From: Prevotella sp.
Lineage (GTDB): Bacteria > Bacteroidota > Bacteroidia > Bacteroidales > Bacteroidaceae
DNA: 41,322 nt
Direction: 5' to 3'
Assembly (NCBI GenBank): GCA_017443345.1
Contig: JAFSNR010000003.1
Span: 1-41,322 of the forward strand
Below the pieces are notes generated by a model. It made no database searches, was not told the origin of the DNA, and saw only the letters and a list, made by a program, of their open reading frames with translations. This document shows, piece after piece, positions 1 through 7,071 of the stretch (the stretch's first letter is position 1; the number at the start of each line of letters is the position of its first letter). The translations under genes were made by a program, and so were the position numbers.

Positions 1-135
1 ATGTGATACTATTAATTAGACGTGCAGAAAGACAGTAAGTTTGGCCTAAATATTATGTTGTGATGATATAAAAGAACCTCTTTGTGACATAGGGCTAATA
101 TTTGAAATACCAACATAATTTCGTTCACAACATAA
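1..135. other. Left-edge non-coding stretch with repeated CAACATAA word
   Basis: No gene is visible. A perfect 9-bp inverted repeat (ATTATGTTG at 52-60, CAACATAAT at 111-119) is followed by a direct copy of CAACATAA at 128-135, just before the first open frame. Such spacing could serve a DNA-binding protein, but nothing else in the sequence confirms that. No Bacteroidetes-type promoter was recognised here. Confidence 0.4.
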
Positions 136-435
136 GTATCAACCAAGGATTTCAAGAGCAGCACTCTTGCAGAGATTCTCCTCAGCGTCCGTCACGCTAT
201 CAAGAAGAACGACGAGACCGTGTATGAATCAGCACTCCTTCCCTGCCAGCGTTGGATTCGCACCGACCAGAAGGCCGAGTATGAGAACATGAAAGGCCAG
301 CTCGTGACATGCTCAGGCTTTTTCGGGATCGACGCATACGAGACCGGTGGCGAGAAGCACTCAAAGATTACCTTCGTCCTAAAGGACATTGAAGAGGTTC
401 CTGCAAAGGACGACACCACAGAGGACGGCGAATAA
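136..435 (+). CDS. Small acidic-tailed protein, start unclear (possibly 5'-truncated)
   Basis: The frame is open from just after a TAA at 133-135 to the TAA at 433-435, but it contains no ATG. The first usual alternative start is GTG at 220, which would give 71 residues. Codons upstream of it still read like protein (a short helix-like segment), so the gene may be 5'-truncated or begin at a rare codon near 175. The product ends in an acidic tail (EDGE). The middle (residues 22-60 from GTG) alternates hydrophobic and polar residues and could be a small OB-like beta fold, which is a guess. I do not recognise the family. Transcription very likely ends at the hairpin whose loop contains the stop codon. 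Confidence 0.5.
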   Translation, partial: VSTKDFKSSTLAEILLSVRHAIKKNDETVYESALLPCQRWIRTDQKAEYENMKGQLVTCSGFFGIDAYETGGEKHSKITFVLKDIEEVPAKDDTTEDGE

Positions 436-452
436 CCGTCCTCTTTTCCTTC
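421..452 (+). terminator. Rho-independent terminator overlapping a stop codon
   Basis: A perfect 8-bp stem, GAGGACGG (421-428) with CCGTCCTC (436-443), has a 7-nt loop that holds the TAA stop. It is followed directly by TTTTCCTTCTT. This should end the transcript of the preceding ORF. Confidence 0.8.
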
Positions 453-485
453 TTACGTATGTCTCATCATTAGAAACTACCAACG

Positions 486-1007
486 ATGATTTCCGTATCA
501 CTTGTACCTTACGTTTCAAACCATGATTTGAACAATGTCTCAGTAGATGGTCTTGCCTATCGTGATTTCTGCCTTCAGTTCAAGAGCGGTCATGACTGGG
601 CTACGAAGAAGGCAGCCATGATGGTTGGTGACGGTCTGAAAAGGAATAACATGAAGAACGTTGTGTTCCTCTGTGTCCCTGCCTCTACGAGAACGAAGAC
701 TGCACGCAGATACAAGCGGTTCTCATCGATGGTATGCAGCATCTGCGGTGCAGAGGACGGTTTTTCGTATCTCTGGCGAGACAGCGATTACAAGGCAGAG
801 CACCTAACAAACCACCATTACAATCCGGAGGCTCACACCTCCAGGCTCCTCATGGATGAGGACAAGATTTCAGGAAAGAAGATCGTCCTGTTTGACGATG
901 TTTGCAGGTCAGGCAACACCATGCAAGCTGCCATTGGCGAAATACAGAAGCATGGTGGCAAGGTTGCCATAGCTATTACACTTGGTAGGACAGTACATCA
1001 TGCATGA
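486..1007 (+). CDS. ComF-like phosphoribosyltransferase domain protein
   Basis: The 173-residue protein carries the type I phosphoribosyltransferase PRPP loop at residues 134-146 (VLFDDVCRSGNTM), with the two acidic residues and the SGNT turn intact. A Cys pair (C84, C87) precedes it and could be half of a zinc site. The fold family binds PRPP and usually moves ribose phosphate. ComF-like members are involved in DNA uptake or have unknown substrates, so no reaction is assigned. It starts at the first ATG after a strong terminator. No clear TAnnTTTG promoter was seen in the 40-bp gap. It lies directly upstream of the structured RNA region, possibly on the same transcript. Confidence 0.75.
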   Translation: MISVSLVPYVSNHDLNNVSVDGLAYRDFCLQFKSGHDWATKKAAMMVGDGLKRNNMKNVVFLCVPASTRTKTARRYKRFSSMVCSICGAEDGFSYLWRDSDYKAEHLTNHHYNPEAHTSRLLMDEDKISGKKIVLFDDVCRSGNTMQAAIGEIQKHGGKVAIAITLGRTVHHA

Positions 1008-1391
1008 ACTCAGAACTCAGTGCTAAGAACTTAGAACTAATGACGGTTTCCGAAATCTACCCAACCCAGAAAAAGGTGAGGTGCAGCGAAGAGTCCCCGG
1101 CTGTTGCCAAAGAGAGGTGTTACCGTCTCTTATGTCAATAGCCAGAGACACATCGCCGTACCAGGAGCTTAGGCACAGTTTTAGGCTATGACCAGACAGA
1201 CCCTGCCTATCTTGAAGGCTTAGGCTTCCAAGACCGCTCCATGTCACCTGACCCACCCGGAATTCGGAAACCGTCGGTGCATCTGTTATGGGGGATGGTG
1301 CATCTACGATGGAAAGGGGTTCTCTCGCTCTTTCGGACTGTAGCACTCCCTTTTCCTCTCGTCACCACGTCATCGGGTTTGCTTTTCTCTG

Positions 1392-1422
1392 CAAAGTTAG
1401 CCAGTCCTAACGGCTTACCAAA
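1392..1422 (-). promoter_or_regulatory. Minus-strand promoter-like sequence inside the structured region
   Basis: Read on the minus strand, TTTG (1422-1419), a 19-bp gap and TAACTTTG (1399-1392) match the Bacteroidetes -33/-7 consensus. A transcript would run leftwards across domains A and B. It may be fortuitous, because part of it is also the 5' side of a domain C helix. Confidence 0.35.
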
Positions 1423-1529
1423 CACCGCAGGGCTATTTACGAAGATTTTTGACGGCAGGCTTCCCATTTGTCTATGATGCTCGTAGAAAATGGGTATTCC
1501 ATCAAAAATCATGGTAAATTGTATGGTAT

Positions 1530-1555
1530 GCCGTTCCCAAGGGACTGGCTTTTTT
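1530..1555 (+). terminator. Terminator-like hairpin with T6 ending the structured region
   Basis: GCCGTTCC (1530-1537) can pair with GGACTGGC (1542-1549), with one GU pair and one mismatch, and is followed by TTTTTT (1550-1555). The same bases also pair with 1399-1414 in the long arm, so two structures compete. Either one places a stable stem directly before the T-run on the plus strand. Confidence 0.55.
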
Positions 1556-1687
1556 AGGCATCGAAAAGCGAAAACCCGACGGCGACGGTACGCCGAGAAA
1601 TAAAAAAAATGTCGTGCTCCAGGAGCTTACGAGAAATAAGAAAAGCTCTTCCCCTCTGGCTCTGGAGGTCGATAAATTCAAAAAACA

Positions 1688-1984
1688 ATGCAGCGTATGG
1701 AAGCAGTAAACTCAAATCAGCACAGGTTCTACTTCGATGTAGTAGCCAAGAAGTCCGGGAACGTCATTGCCTCAGATGTTCCTTCGTACAAAGTAGCATG
1801 TCGGTATATCCGTCAGTATGCCCTAAAGACCGGTGACAGTGAAGAACGGTATGACATCATGCTCTACCGCAGGAAGAACCATCGTCGGTGGAGTGTGCTC
1901 CAGTGCGGAACAAGGTTTCGTGATGACCAAGTGCTCATTGTCAATGCCCACTATATCGAGGGCAGGAGTGCTATGTCAGCGTAG
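1688..1984 (+). CDS. Hypothetical protein, 98 aa
   Basis: The family is not recognised. The protein is small and basic, rich in Arg and Tyr, with no signal peptide or membrane segment. The first half reads as two beta strands and a helix (FYFDVVAKKSG, then a YKVACRYIRQY helix), and a basic patch with RRKNHRR follows around residues 61-67. This could suit nucleic-acid binding, which is inference only. The start is the first ATG in frame. A short hairpin (GAGCTT/AAGCTC, about 1624-1649) lies in the leader. The next gene on this strand begins 83 bp downstream. Confidence 0.6.
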   Translation: MQRMEAVNSNQHRFYFDVVAKKSGNVIASDVPSYKVACRYIRQYALKTGDSEERYDIMLYRRKNHRRWSVLQCGTRFRDDQVLIVNAHYIEGRSAMSA

Positions 1985-2067
1985 ATGTTAACCCAACCAA
2001 CATATATAGTAAACAAGAAGAAGGTAACGGCAGGCCAACCACCTGCCACACAAAAAACGAAGTAAGC

Positions 2068-2445
2068 ATGCAACAGTTATTTGCAGCAACCCGTAACTGG
2101 GTTTCTTTTGAGGGAGGAGACATCAATCTGTGGTGTCCGAGTTATGACGACGATGCAAAGATGGCTCTGGTGAGACTCTTTGATACCGTATTCGACTACT
2201 GTCAGGTGGACTATGCCAGAGACAGTAGCGGTCAGATTGTCCCTGATGAGTTTCAGGTAGGAAGGGATGATTTAGATAAGGTGATTGATGACCTTGGCAG
2301 TTGGACGATGAAGGCAGGTGATGAGATAGACAGCATCTGCACCGACCTTGGCTGCACCCAGGAAGAGCTGATAGAGATGCTTCGCACCATCTACGCCAAG
2401 GCAGATAGCGAGGTAGAATGGGTCAGACTATCGTGGATAGGGTAA
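2068..2445 (+). CDS. Hypothetical acidic protein, 125 aa
   Basis: The family is not recognised. The protein is strongly acidic, with clusters of Asp (residues 27-31 and 70-90) and no signal peptide or membrane segment, and it looks largely helical in its second half. Acidic small proteins are common among antirestriction and DNA-mimic cargo on conjugative elements, but no specific ArdA, ArdB or Ocr-like motif can be pointed to. The start is the ATG at 2068. The gene is followed by the long degenerate word-repeat spacer, so it is probably the last gene of its transcript. Confidence 0.6.
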   Translation: MQQLFAATRNWVSFEGGDINLWCPSYDDDAKMALVRLFDTVFDYCQVDYARDSSGQIVPDEFQVGRDDLDKVIDDLGSWTMKAGDEIDSICTDLGCTQEELIEMLRTIYAKADSEVEWVRLSWIG

Positions 2446-2454
2446 GTGTTAAAA

Positions 2455-2725
2455 CTATAATCCTATAGGGCTGTAGCCATGCATCCTTGTAGGACTATAG
2501 TTCCACAGGGATATAGTCATGTAAGACAATAGGAATATAGGAGTACAGGAATATAGAAAGACAGCATTGTAAGTCTGTAGAACAACAATTCTATAAGGCT
2601 ATAGGATGCCTGTTTTGTAGGACGATAAGGTTACAAAGGTATTGGCCTGTAGGCTTGTAAACCTACTGAATTACAGAAACATAGGACTTTAAGGCAATAG
2701 ACCTGTAGTCCTGTCAAACTGAATT
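2455..2725 (+). repeat. Spacer of degenerate 8-10 nt words (type NNNTATAGG)
   Basis: About 270 bp consist of loosely repeated short words such as ctataggg, ctgtagcc, gactatag, gaatatag, gagtacag and gaatatag, with a period of roughly 8 to 11 nt and a T(A/G)TAG or TACAG core. No ORF crosses it. A related spacer lies at 12629-12723, in the sense direction of that operon. It is neither a clean tandem repeat nor a CRISPR array. Confidence 0.75.
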
Positions 2726-2823
2726 AAGTTAAAACTGAAAAGAATATGTCGATGATTATGATTACTTTTGCACTGGCTTTATTGATAGCCTTTAGCCTCC
2801 ATACCTATGGAGTAGCAAGTTGT

Positions 2824-2891
2824 GCTTTTAGTTATCTAAAAGCGCCCTTGCCATCCGATTGGATGGGGAAGAGAAGGGGTCGCAACTCCCC
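2824..2891 (+). other. Candidate oriT: three consecutive hairpins upstream of mobilization genes
   Basis: Three stem-loops follow one another just before the mobilization operon. They are GCTTTTAG-TTAT-CTAAAAGC (2824-2843, perfect 8-bp stem), CCATCC-GATT-GGATGG (2851-2866, perfect 6-bp stem) and GGGG/CCCC (2876-2879 with 2888-2891). Clustered hairpins directly upstream of relaxase genes are the usual architecture of oriT in Bacteroides mobilizable and conjugative elements. The nick site cannot be placed. A weak promoter-like TACTTTTG lies at 2763-2770. Confidence 0.5.
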
Positions 2892-2920
2892 GTCTGTAGA
2901 ACTATTTAACGAGACATATC

Positions 2921-3322
2921 ATGAAGAAAGAACTGAGAAATGTGGCTCAGATGATACATCTGACACCGAGCGAGAAAGAACTCTTTTTGTCCAAGGCCAA
3001 GCACTACCGCAGTGTCAGTGCCATGATCCGTGATGCAGTAGCACACTATGATGACCGTCTGATGATGGGTAGGATAGATGCCGTGAACAGTATCGAACCT
3101 GTAATAACCCGCCACCAGGCAGAACTCTCACGTCTGGGCAATAACCTCAATCAGGTGGCTCACTACTGTAACGGACTGGCACAGACAAGTGCCTATCATA
3201 CGCAGTTTGTAGCAACCCGCATCGAGCCTTTGCTGAAGGAAATCGGTGAGAATCTGGATAAGGAGACGAGAATTGAGGATGATATTCTGAAGCAACTCCT
3301 GAAAAGTGAACGCAGAAGATGA
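2921..3322 (+). CDS. Relaxosome accessory protein, MobC-like
   Basis: The 133-residue protein begins with a short strand and a helix-turn-helix-like segment (IHLTPSEKELFLSKAK) typical of ribbon-helix-helix mobilization proteins. A region around residues 67-85 (AELSRLGNNLNQVAHYC) resembles the MobC core motif 'L.riGnNlNQ.a', and a helical tail follows. Family members bind oriT and help the relaxase open the strands. The stop overlaps the relaxase start by four bases (ATGA), so the two are translationally coupled. The candidate oriT hairpins end about 30 bp upstream. Confidence 0.85.
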   Translation: MKKELRNVAQMIHLTPSEKELFLSKAKHYRSVSAMIRDAVAHYDDRLMMGRIDAVNSIEPVITRHQAELSRLGNNLNQVAHYCNGLAQTSAYHTQFVATRIEPLLKEIGENLDKETRIEDDILKQLLKSERRR

Positions 3323-4878
3323 TAGCCACGATACTACATTCCAGCAGCAGCTTCAGTGCCGTGAGATACAACGAGCAGAAGGTACAGCACGGACAGGCAG
3401 AGCTGATTGTGATGAAGAACTTCGGAGCCATCGGTAATAGACCAGACCTTGCCAGCATACAGGACAAGCGTGACTTCCTTGTGGACTATTCTGCCAGGAA
3501 CAACCGTATCAAGAAGGCACAGTTCCATGCTGCCATCTCCTGTAAAGGCAGAGAGTATTCCAAAGAGCAGTTAGAGAAGATTGCCTGGGAGTATCTGCGA
3601 AGGATGGGCTATGGCGAGGACGGTCAGCCAGTACTGATGTACTATCATCACGATACCGGCAATAACCACCTTCATATCGTAACTAGTCGAGTGTCACCCA
3701 ACGGCAGAAAAATCAGTGACAGTAATGAGAAGATGAGATCTTTGAAAGTGATAAACCAACTAATGGGAGTCGATGAGAAACAACGGAAGGATAGTACTGT
3801 CAAGAAAGCGATGACTTACAACTTCCAGAGTGTAGCGCAGTTTATGGCCATCTTAGAAACATCTGGCTACGAGTGCTATAAGAAAGACGGCAATCTGTGC
3901 GTGAAGCGTGGAGGTATGGTGATGGACACTATCCGAATTGCAGAAATCGAGAATCGCTGCAAGCAGTACGGAGAGGAGCAGGCCAAGCGTCAGCGACAGT
4001 TAAGAGCAATCCTCAAAAAGTACCGAGATCTGAGTTCCAGCAAAGAAGAACTGCAGGAAAAGCTGAAAAAGCAGTTTGGTGTAGAACTGAAGTTCCTGGG
4101 CAAAGAGCAGAGTCCATATGGTTACATCATCGTGGATAATGCTACCAAGACTGTATTTAAGGGTGGTGATGTCCTGCCACTGAAGGAGTTGGTAGCATTC
4201 AAGAGCAAGGAAGAGCGACTGAGACAAGTGGACTTCTTCATCGAGGACAAGTTGAGGGAGAATCCGAATGTCACCACCTTTGGTCTGAACCACGATCTCA
4301 GACGCTACTATGGCTGTTATATCTCACATGGCTGCATTGTCATCGGGAAAGAAAAGACCGAGCTTGCGGACTACCTCGTCCAGAGAATCAAGTTCAATGA
4401 CAAGGTGGACTGGGTACAGGGCTTTTCACCGAAAGATGAAGCACAGGCGCGATTGCTATCGAAGCTCTTCAATGTACCAGAGGACAGACTGCATACAGAA
4501 CCAGATACAGAGACAGACGGAGCAGTCATCAACAAGATACAGACCATCATTGACTCCTCCAAAGCAAAGGATGTCTTTGATAACCTCCATGCAGAAGGTA
4601 TCTGGACGTATCGTTTCGAGGGCAAACTCTACTGCATTGACACAGCTAAGAGAACTGTGGTGGATGTGAAGGCTGCTGGAATCAAGGCTGACAAGCTAAA
4701 GGCAAACATCAATACCAAGGATGCCGATGTGATGACCTCAGAGACGAAACATCATGTAACCAAAGGCAGGGTGCCAAGAGTCAGCAATGAGATTGGTAGT
4801 GGCGACCATGTTACCCAGGATGCTAGAAATAGCTACGGTGAAGTGGATGATGAACGAGCCATGATCCGTCGCTCATAG
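3319..4878 (+). CDS. Conjugative relaxase, MOBP-like (Relaxase/mobilization nuclease domain)
   Basis: The 519-residue protein has the relaxase domain in about its first 160 residues. Y17 is the likely nucleophile in motif I (AVRYNEQK). Motif III at 110-119 (HHDTGNNHLH) holds the metal-binding histidines with the spacing of the MOBP/Relaxase family. The rest, about 200-470, contains repeated alpha/beta segments without a helicase or primase motif, and the C-terminus is polar. It would nick at oriT, stay covalently bound to the 5' end and be led to the coupling protein. It overlaps the accessory gene upstream. A ParA gene follows after 66 bp. Confidence 0.9.
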   Translation: MIATILHSSSSFSAVRYNEQKVQHGQAELIVMKNFGAIGNRPDLASIQDKRDFLVDYSARNNRIKKAQFHAAISCKGREYSKEQLEKIAWEYLRRMGYGEDGQPVLMYYHHDTGNNHLHIVTSRVSPNGRKISDSNEKMRSLKVINQLMGVDEKQRKDSTVKKAMTYNFQSVAQFMAILETSGYECYKKDGNLCVKRGGMVMDTIRIAEIENRCKQYGEEQAKRQRQLRAILKKYRDLSSSKEELQEKLKKQFGVELKFLGKEQSPYGYIIVDNATKTVFKGGDVLPLKELVAFKSKEERLRQVDFFIEDKLRENPNVTTFGLNHDLRRYYGCYISHGCIVIGKEKTELADYLVQRIKFNDKVDWVQGFSPKDEAQARLLSKLFNVPEDRLHTEPDTETDGAVINKIQTIIDSSKAKDVFDNLHAEGIWTYRFEGKLYCIDTAKRTVVDVKAAGIKADKLKANINTKDADVMTSETKHHVTKGRVPRVSNEIGSGDHVTQDARNSYGEVDDERAMIRRS

Positions 4879-4944
4879 TCACATGAGAACAATTATTAGA
4901 CAAGCAAAAAGAAAGTACAACAAATAACAATAGGAGATACGACA

Positions 4945-5634
4945 ATGAAGAAGAACATTACAATTACGTTTTCCAATCAGAAGGGAGGAGTAGGAAAGTC
5001 CACCCTCTGCGCCATGTTTGCCAACTATCTGAAGGAGAAGAACGTGGAGAACGTCACAATTATGGATTGTGACCGTCAGCACTCGATGGTCGCCAAGCGT
5101 CAGGCAGATGCGAAGTTCCTGCAGACGGAGAGCGTACCCTGCGAGTTGAAGAGTATCGAGATTGACACGCTCCAGTCGGCAGCCATGCTGATGAAGTCGG
5201 CCAAGGCGATGGATGGAGTCTGTATGTTTGACTCTCCGGGAAACATATACCTTCAAGGGATGGTGCCATTGTTGGGCTATAGCGATGTCATCATCTGTCC
5301 TTTCCAATATGAGTTCAACTGTCTGGAATCGACACTGATGTTCCTGAATGTCATCGGAAAGATATGGTTGGCCTATATGAAGGGACGTAAAAAGCCTAAG
5401 CTGATTTTTGTTCCTAACCTCGTGGTCAAGAACAGAGGTACGGCAGCAGAGGTAGAGTCTTGGAAGAAGACTGATGCAGCCCTGGTACAGGCAGGAGGTA
5501 TTGTCACTCCACCCATCTACAATCGGGCAGACCTCTCACGCTATAATACCTTTGGTAATACGAAGCAACAGGCAGAGATCGTGAGACCCGCTTTTGACAT
5601 GATATATAACGAACTCTTGAAATTGGAAGATTGA
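4945..5634 (+). CDS. ParA/MinD-type ATPase (TraA-like)
   Basis: The 229-residue protein starts with the deviant Walker A of the ParA family at residues 9-20 (FSNQKGGVGKST), and DCDRQHS (about 41-47) corresponds to the Walker A' Asp region. CTnDOT-type elements open their tra or mobilization block with such a ParA protein (TraA) paired with a DUF3408-type partner (TraB), and that pairing is seen here. The likely role is positioning or partition of the excised circle, or guiding the relaxosome. The next gene starts one base after the stop, so they are cotranscribed. Confidence 0.88.
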   Translation: MKKNITITFSNQKGGVGKSTLCAMFANYLKEKNVENVTIMDCDRQHSMVAKRQADAKFLQTESVPCELKSIEIDTLQSAAMLMKSAKAMDGVCMFDSPGNIYLQGMVPLLGYSDVIICPFQYEFNCLESTLMFLNVIGKIWLAYMKGRKKPKLIFVPNLVVKNRGTAAEVESWKKTDAALVQAGGIVTPPIYNRADLSRYNTFGNTKQQAEIVRPAFDMIYNELLKLED

Positions 5635-5635
5635 T

Positions 5636-6121
5636 ATGGCAGCAAAGAAGATTATCACACAACCCGACATCCTTGACTTGGAGAGCCTGGGTGCATTCAT
5701 GGATGCCCAGCAAGATCCTGTGGAAGACAGCCCATCAGTGGCTGTCCCACAGGCAACTGTAGAGGAGTCGGCTCAAACAGCGATAGCTCCAACAACTTCC
5801 GCTGAGAGAACCAGGCCCAAGGCAAAGGTTAAGGATAAGGAAGCATCCGAGAGGACGAGAAAGCATATTGCCCAGCATGACGGAAACGATGAGTGGGGGA
5901 CAGTGCTACGCTATGCCGGTTTTTATAACGACAACAGTACGGCAGAAAAGACGACGGTAGCCATGAATTCAGACATCAAGACTGTGCTGGAGATCATACA
6001 CAACAGCTATCGTGGAGAAATCAACTGTGGCAACCTCATAGATGCTATTTGCAGGGCATTCATCGAGCGTAACAAAGACAAGATACAGGAGCTGGCCAAA
6101 TCCAGCAGGAGCTTATTCTAA
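5636..6121 (+). CDS. TraB-like partner of ParA (DUF3408-type)
   Basis: The 161-residue protein has a low-complexity Pro/Ala/Thr and Lys-rich N-terminal half (to about residue 80). A compact helical C-terminal domain (about 95-160) contains the pattern 'MNSDIKTVLEIIHNSYRG...NLIDAICRAFIERNKD' in pieces, resembling the DUF3408 domain found next to ParA in Bacteroidales conjugative transposons. It probably binds DNA or ParA as the ParB-like adaptor. It begins immediately after parA and ends 18 bp before the next gene. Confidence 0.7.
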   Translation: MAAKKIITQPDILDLESLGAFMDAQQDPVEDSPSVAVPQATVEESAQTAIAPTTSAERTRPKAKVKDKEASERTRKHIAQHDGNDEWGTVLRYAGFYNDNSTAEKTTVAMNSDIKTVLEIIHNSYRGEINCGNLIDAICRAFIERNKDKIQELAKSSRSLF

Positions 6122-6139
6122 GTAAGAAATCAAAGTAAA

Positions 6140-6541
6140 ATGGCAATGGTAATGGTATTGAAGAAGATGGGAAGAGTTGCAGGACTGATGTTCGGCAGCT
6201 ACATTGAGAGTGTAGAGTTTCGTAAGGCAATGGTAACGCTGATGGTCTATGCCGTGCTGTTCGGCATGGGCTATCATCTGAATCTCGTGTTCGGTAATGA
6301 CAAGATAGCCCCGATATTGGATGGCTATGCCATGACTTCACTCTTTGCAGGTCTGCATTTCCTGTCTGGGGCTATGGACAGGACGATTCTGGTAGGAGGA
6401 TGCCTGGTTGTGCTGTTCACCTTGGTTCTGAGACTTGTCATCTCATTGGTTGTAGGTGCCATTATCCTACCATTCAGTGTCACCTATAATATATATAAGG
6501 TGGTGAAGAATGGATATCTGCTTGTGAAGTATGCTGTCTGA
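6140..6541 (+). CDS. Small multi-pass membrane protein
   Basis: The 133-residue protein has hydrophobic segments at about 31-50, 62-80 and 84-118, and a short C-terminal helix. There is no signal peptidase motif. It is the last gene of the relaxase-parA transcript and the family is not recognised. Position suggests a TraC/TraD-like accessory membrane protein of the transfer apparatus, which is inference. The first codons contain three methionines (1, 3, 5), so the exact start is uncertain by a few residues. Confidence 0.65.
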   Translation: MAMVMVLKKMGRVAGLMFGSYIESVEFRKAMVTLMVYAVLFGMGYHLNLVFGNDKIAPILDGYAMTSLFAGLHFLSGAMDRTILVGGCLVVLFTLVLRLVISLVVGAIILPFSVTYNIYKVVKNGYLLVKYAV

Positions 6542-6662
6542 AAGGCCCAGTACATTGAATAATGTAAGCATTATCATTAAAATTACAAACAGCAGAAATG
6601 GTTCAGATTAGCATTGAATTTCATAAAAAAAGTTATAATAATACAAGTTTTTTGATTTACAA

Positions 6663-6694
6663 TTTGTGTAAATTAAAAAATATTTGTACCTTTG
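6663..6694 (+). promoter_or_regulatory. Bacteroidetes promoter of the first higBA module
   Basis: TTTG at 6663-6666, a 20-bp gap and TACCTTTG at 6687-6694 match the Bacteroidetes -33/-7 consensus exactly. Transcription would begin near 6700, leaving only about 14 nt before the GTG start at 6714. Confidence 0.8.
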
Positions 6695-6713
6695 CAGCCA
6701 AAATAAGAAACGC

Positions 6714-7052
6714 GTGAAAATTTCATTTGGTACAAAGAAACTTGAAGAGTACGCTTCAGATGAGAAAAAGCGTATTAAGAAGCTCGGTCCTTTGAGAGCT
6801 GGCTTATATAAGCAGAGACTGGATGATCTCTACGCAGCCAGCACATTGGAAGAGACCAGATACCTGCCAGGTCATTACCACGAACTGAAGGGTGACCGAA
6901 AAGGGCAATGGGCATGTGACTTAGACCAACCCTATAGACTGATTTTCACTCCAACGGCACGTCCTATTCCGACGGATCCGAGTGGAAAATATATATGGAT
7001 AGAGATTGACAGCATTGAGATAGAAGAAATAGACAACTACCACGGCAAATAA
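6714..7052 (+). CDS. HigB/RelE-like toxin
   Basis: The 112-residue protein has the RelE-superfamily killer pattern: basic helices, then 'RAGLYKQRLDDLYAA', a central 'YHELKGDRKGQWACDLDQPYRLIF' region (split here only by description) and a C-terminal strand. This is the HigB/plasmid maintenance killer family, a ribosome-dependent mRNA interferase. GTG 6714 is taken as the start, because a longer reading from TTG 6684 would lie inside the promoter -10 equivalent. The antitoxin gene starts 19 bp downstream. Toxin-first order is typical of higBA. Confidence 0.82.
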   Translation: MKISFGTKKLEEYASDEKKRIKKLGPLRAGLYKQRLDDLYAASTLEETRYLPGHYHELKGDRKGQWACDLDQPYRLIFTPTARPIPTDPSGKYIWIEIDSIEIEEIDNYHGK

Positions 7053-7071
7053 CTTATAAAAACAAAACAAT

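Larger units (their letters stand above)
1042..1555 (+). ncRNA. Candidate large structured non-coding RNA (~515 nt)
   Basis: About 680 bp between genes holds nested complementary helices. Domain A is closed by a perfect 13-bp helix (1042-1054 with 1263-1275). Inside it are AGGTGA/TCACCT (1074-1079/1244-1249), hairpins at 1110-1131 and 1211-1232, and a 9-bp helix with one bulge (1134-1143/1184-1192). Domain B is a 9-bp helix with one GU pair (1311-1319/1348-1356). Domain C is one arm, 1399-1550: 1399-1407/1542-1550, 1409-1414/1530-1535, 1416-1420/1524-1528, 1435-1440/1514-1519, 1444-1452/1502-1510, 1463-1469/1488-1494 and 1471-1477/1481-1487, about 49 bp in strict nesting and ending in T6. Plus strand is favoured because of that T-run. 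A minus-strand promoter match lies inside, so orientation is not certain. The class is not recognised. Confidence 0.7.

Noticed and set aside
1023-1512. Two overlapping minus-strand ORFs (107 and 101 codons) in the gap after the phosphoribosyltransferase
   Set aside because: They overlap in different frames, one needs a GTG start, and the region is explained better by nested RNA helices. They show Ser/Arg/Pro-rich content typical of chance frames.
1042-1555. Group II intron, tmRNA or RNase P RNA
   Set aside because: No domain V-like hairpin with GAAA, no GUGYG end, no tRNA-like part and no RNase P consensus could be found, and no reverse transcriptase is present.
2455-2725. CRISPR array
   Set aside because: Words are only 8-10 nt and degenerate, with no constant repeat of 24-37 nt, no unique spacers and no cas genes.
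2746-3033. Plus-strand ORF of 95 codons with a hydrophobic start
   Set aside because: It runs 113 bp into the MobC-like gene in another frame and covers the three hairpins. A short membrane peptide cannot be excluded, but oriT is the better reading.
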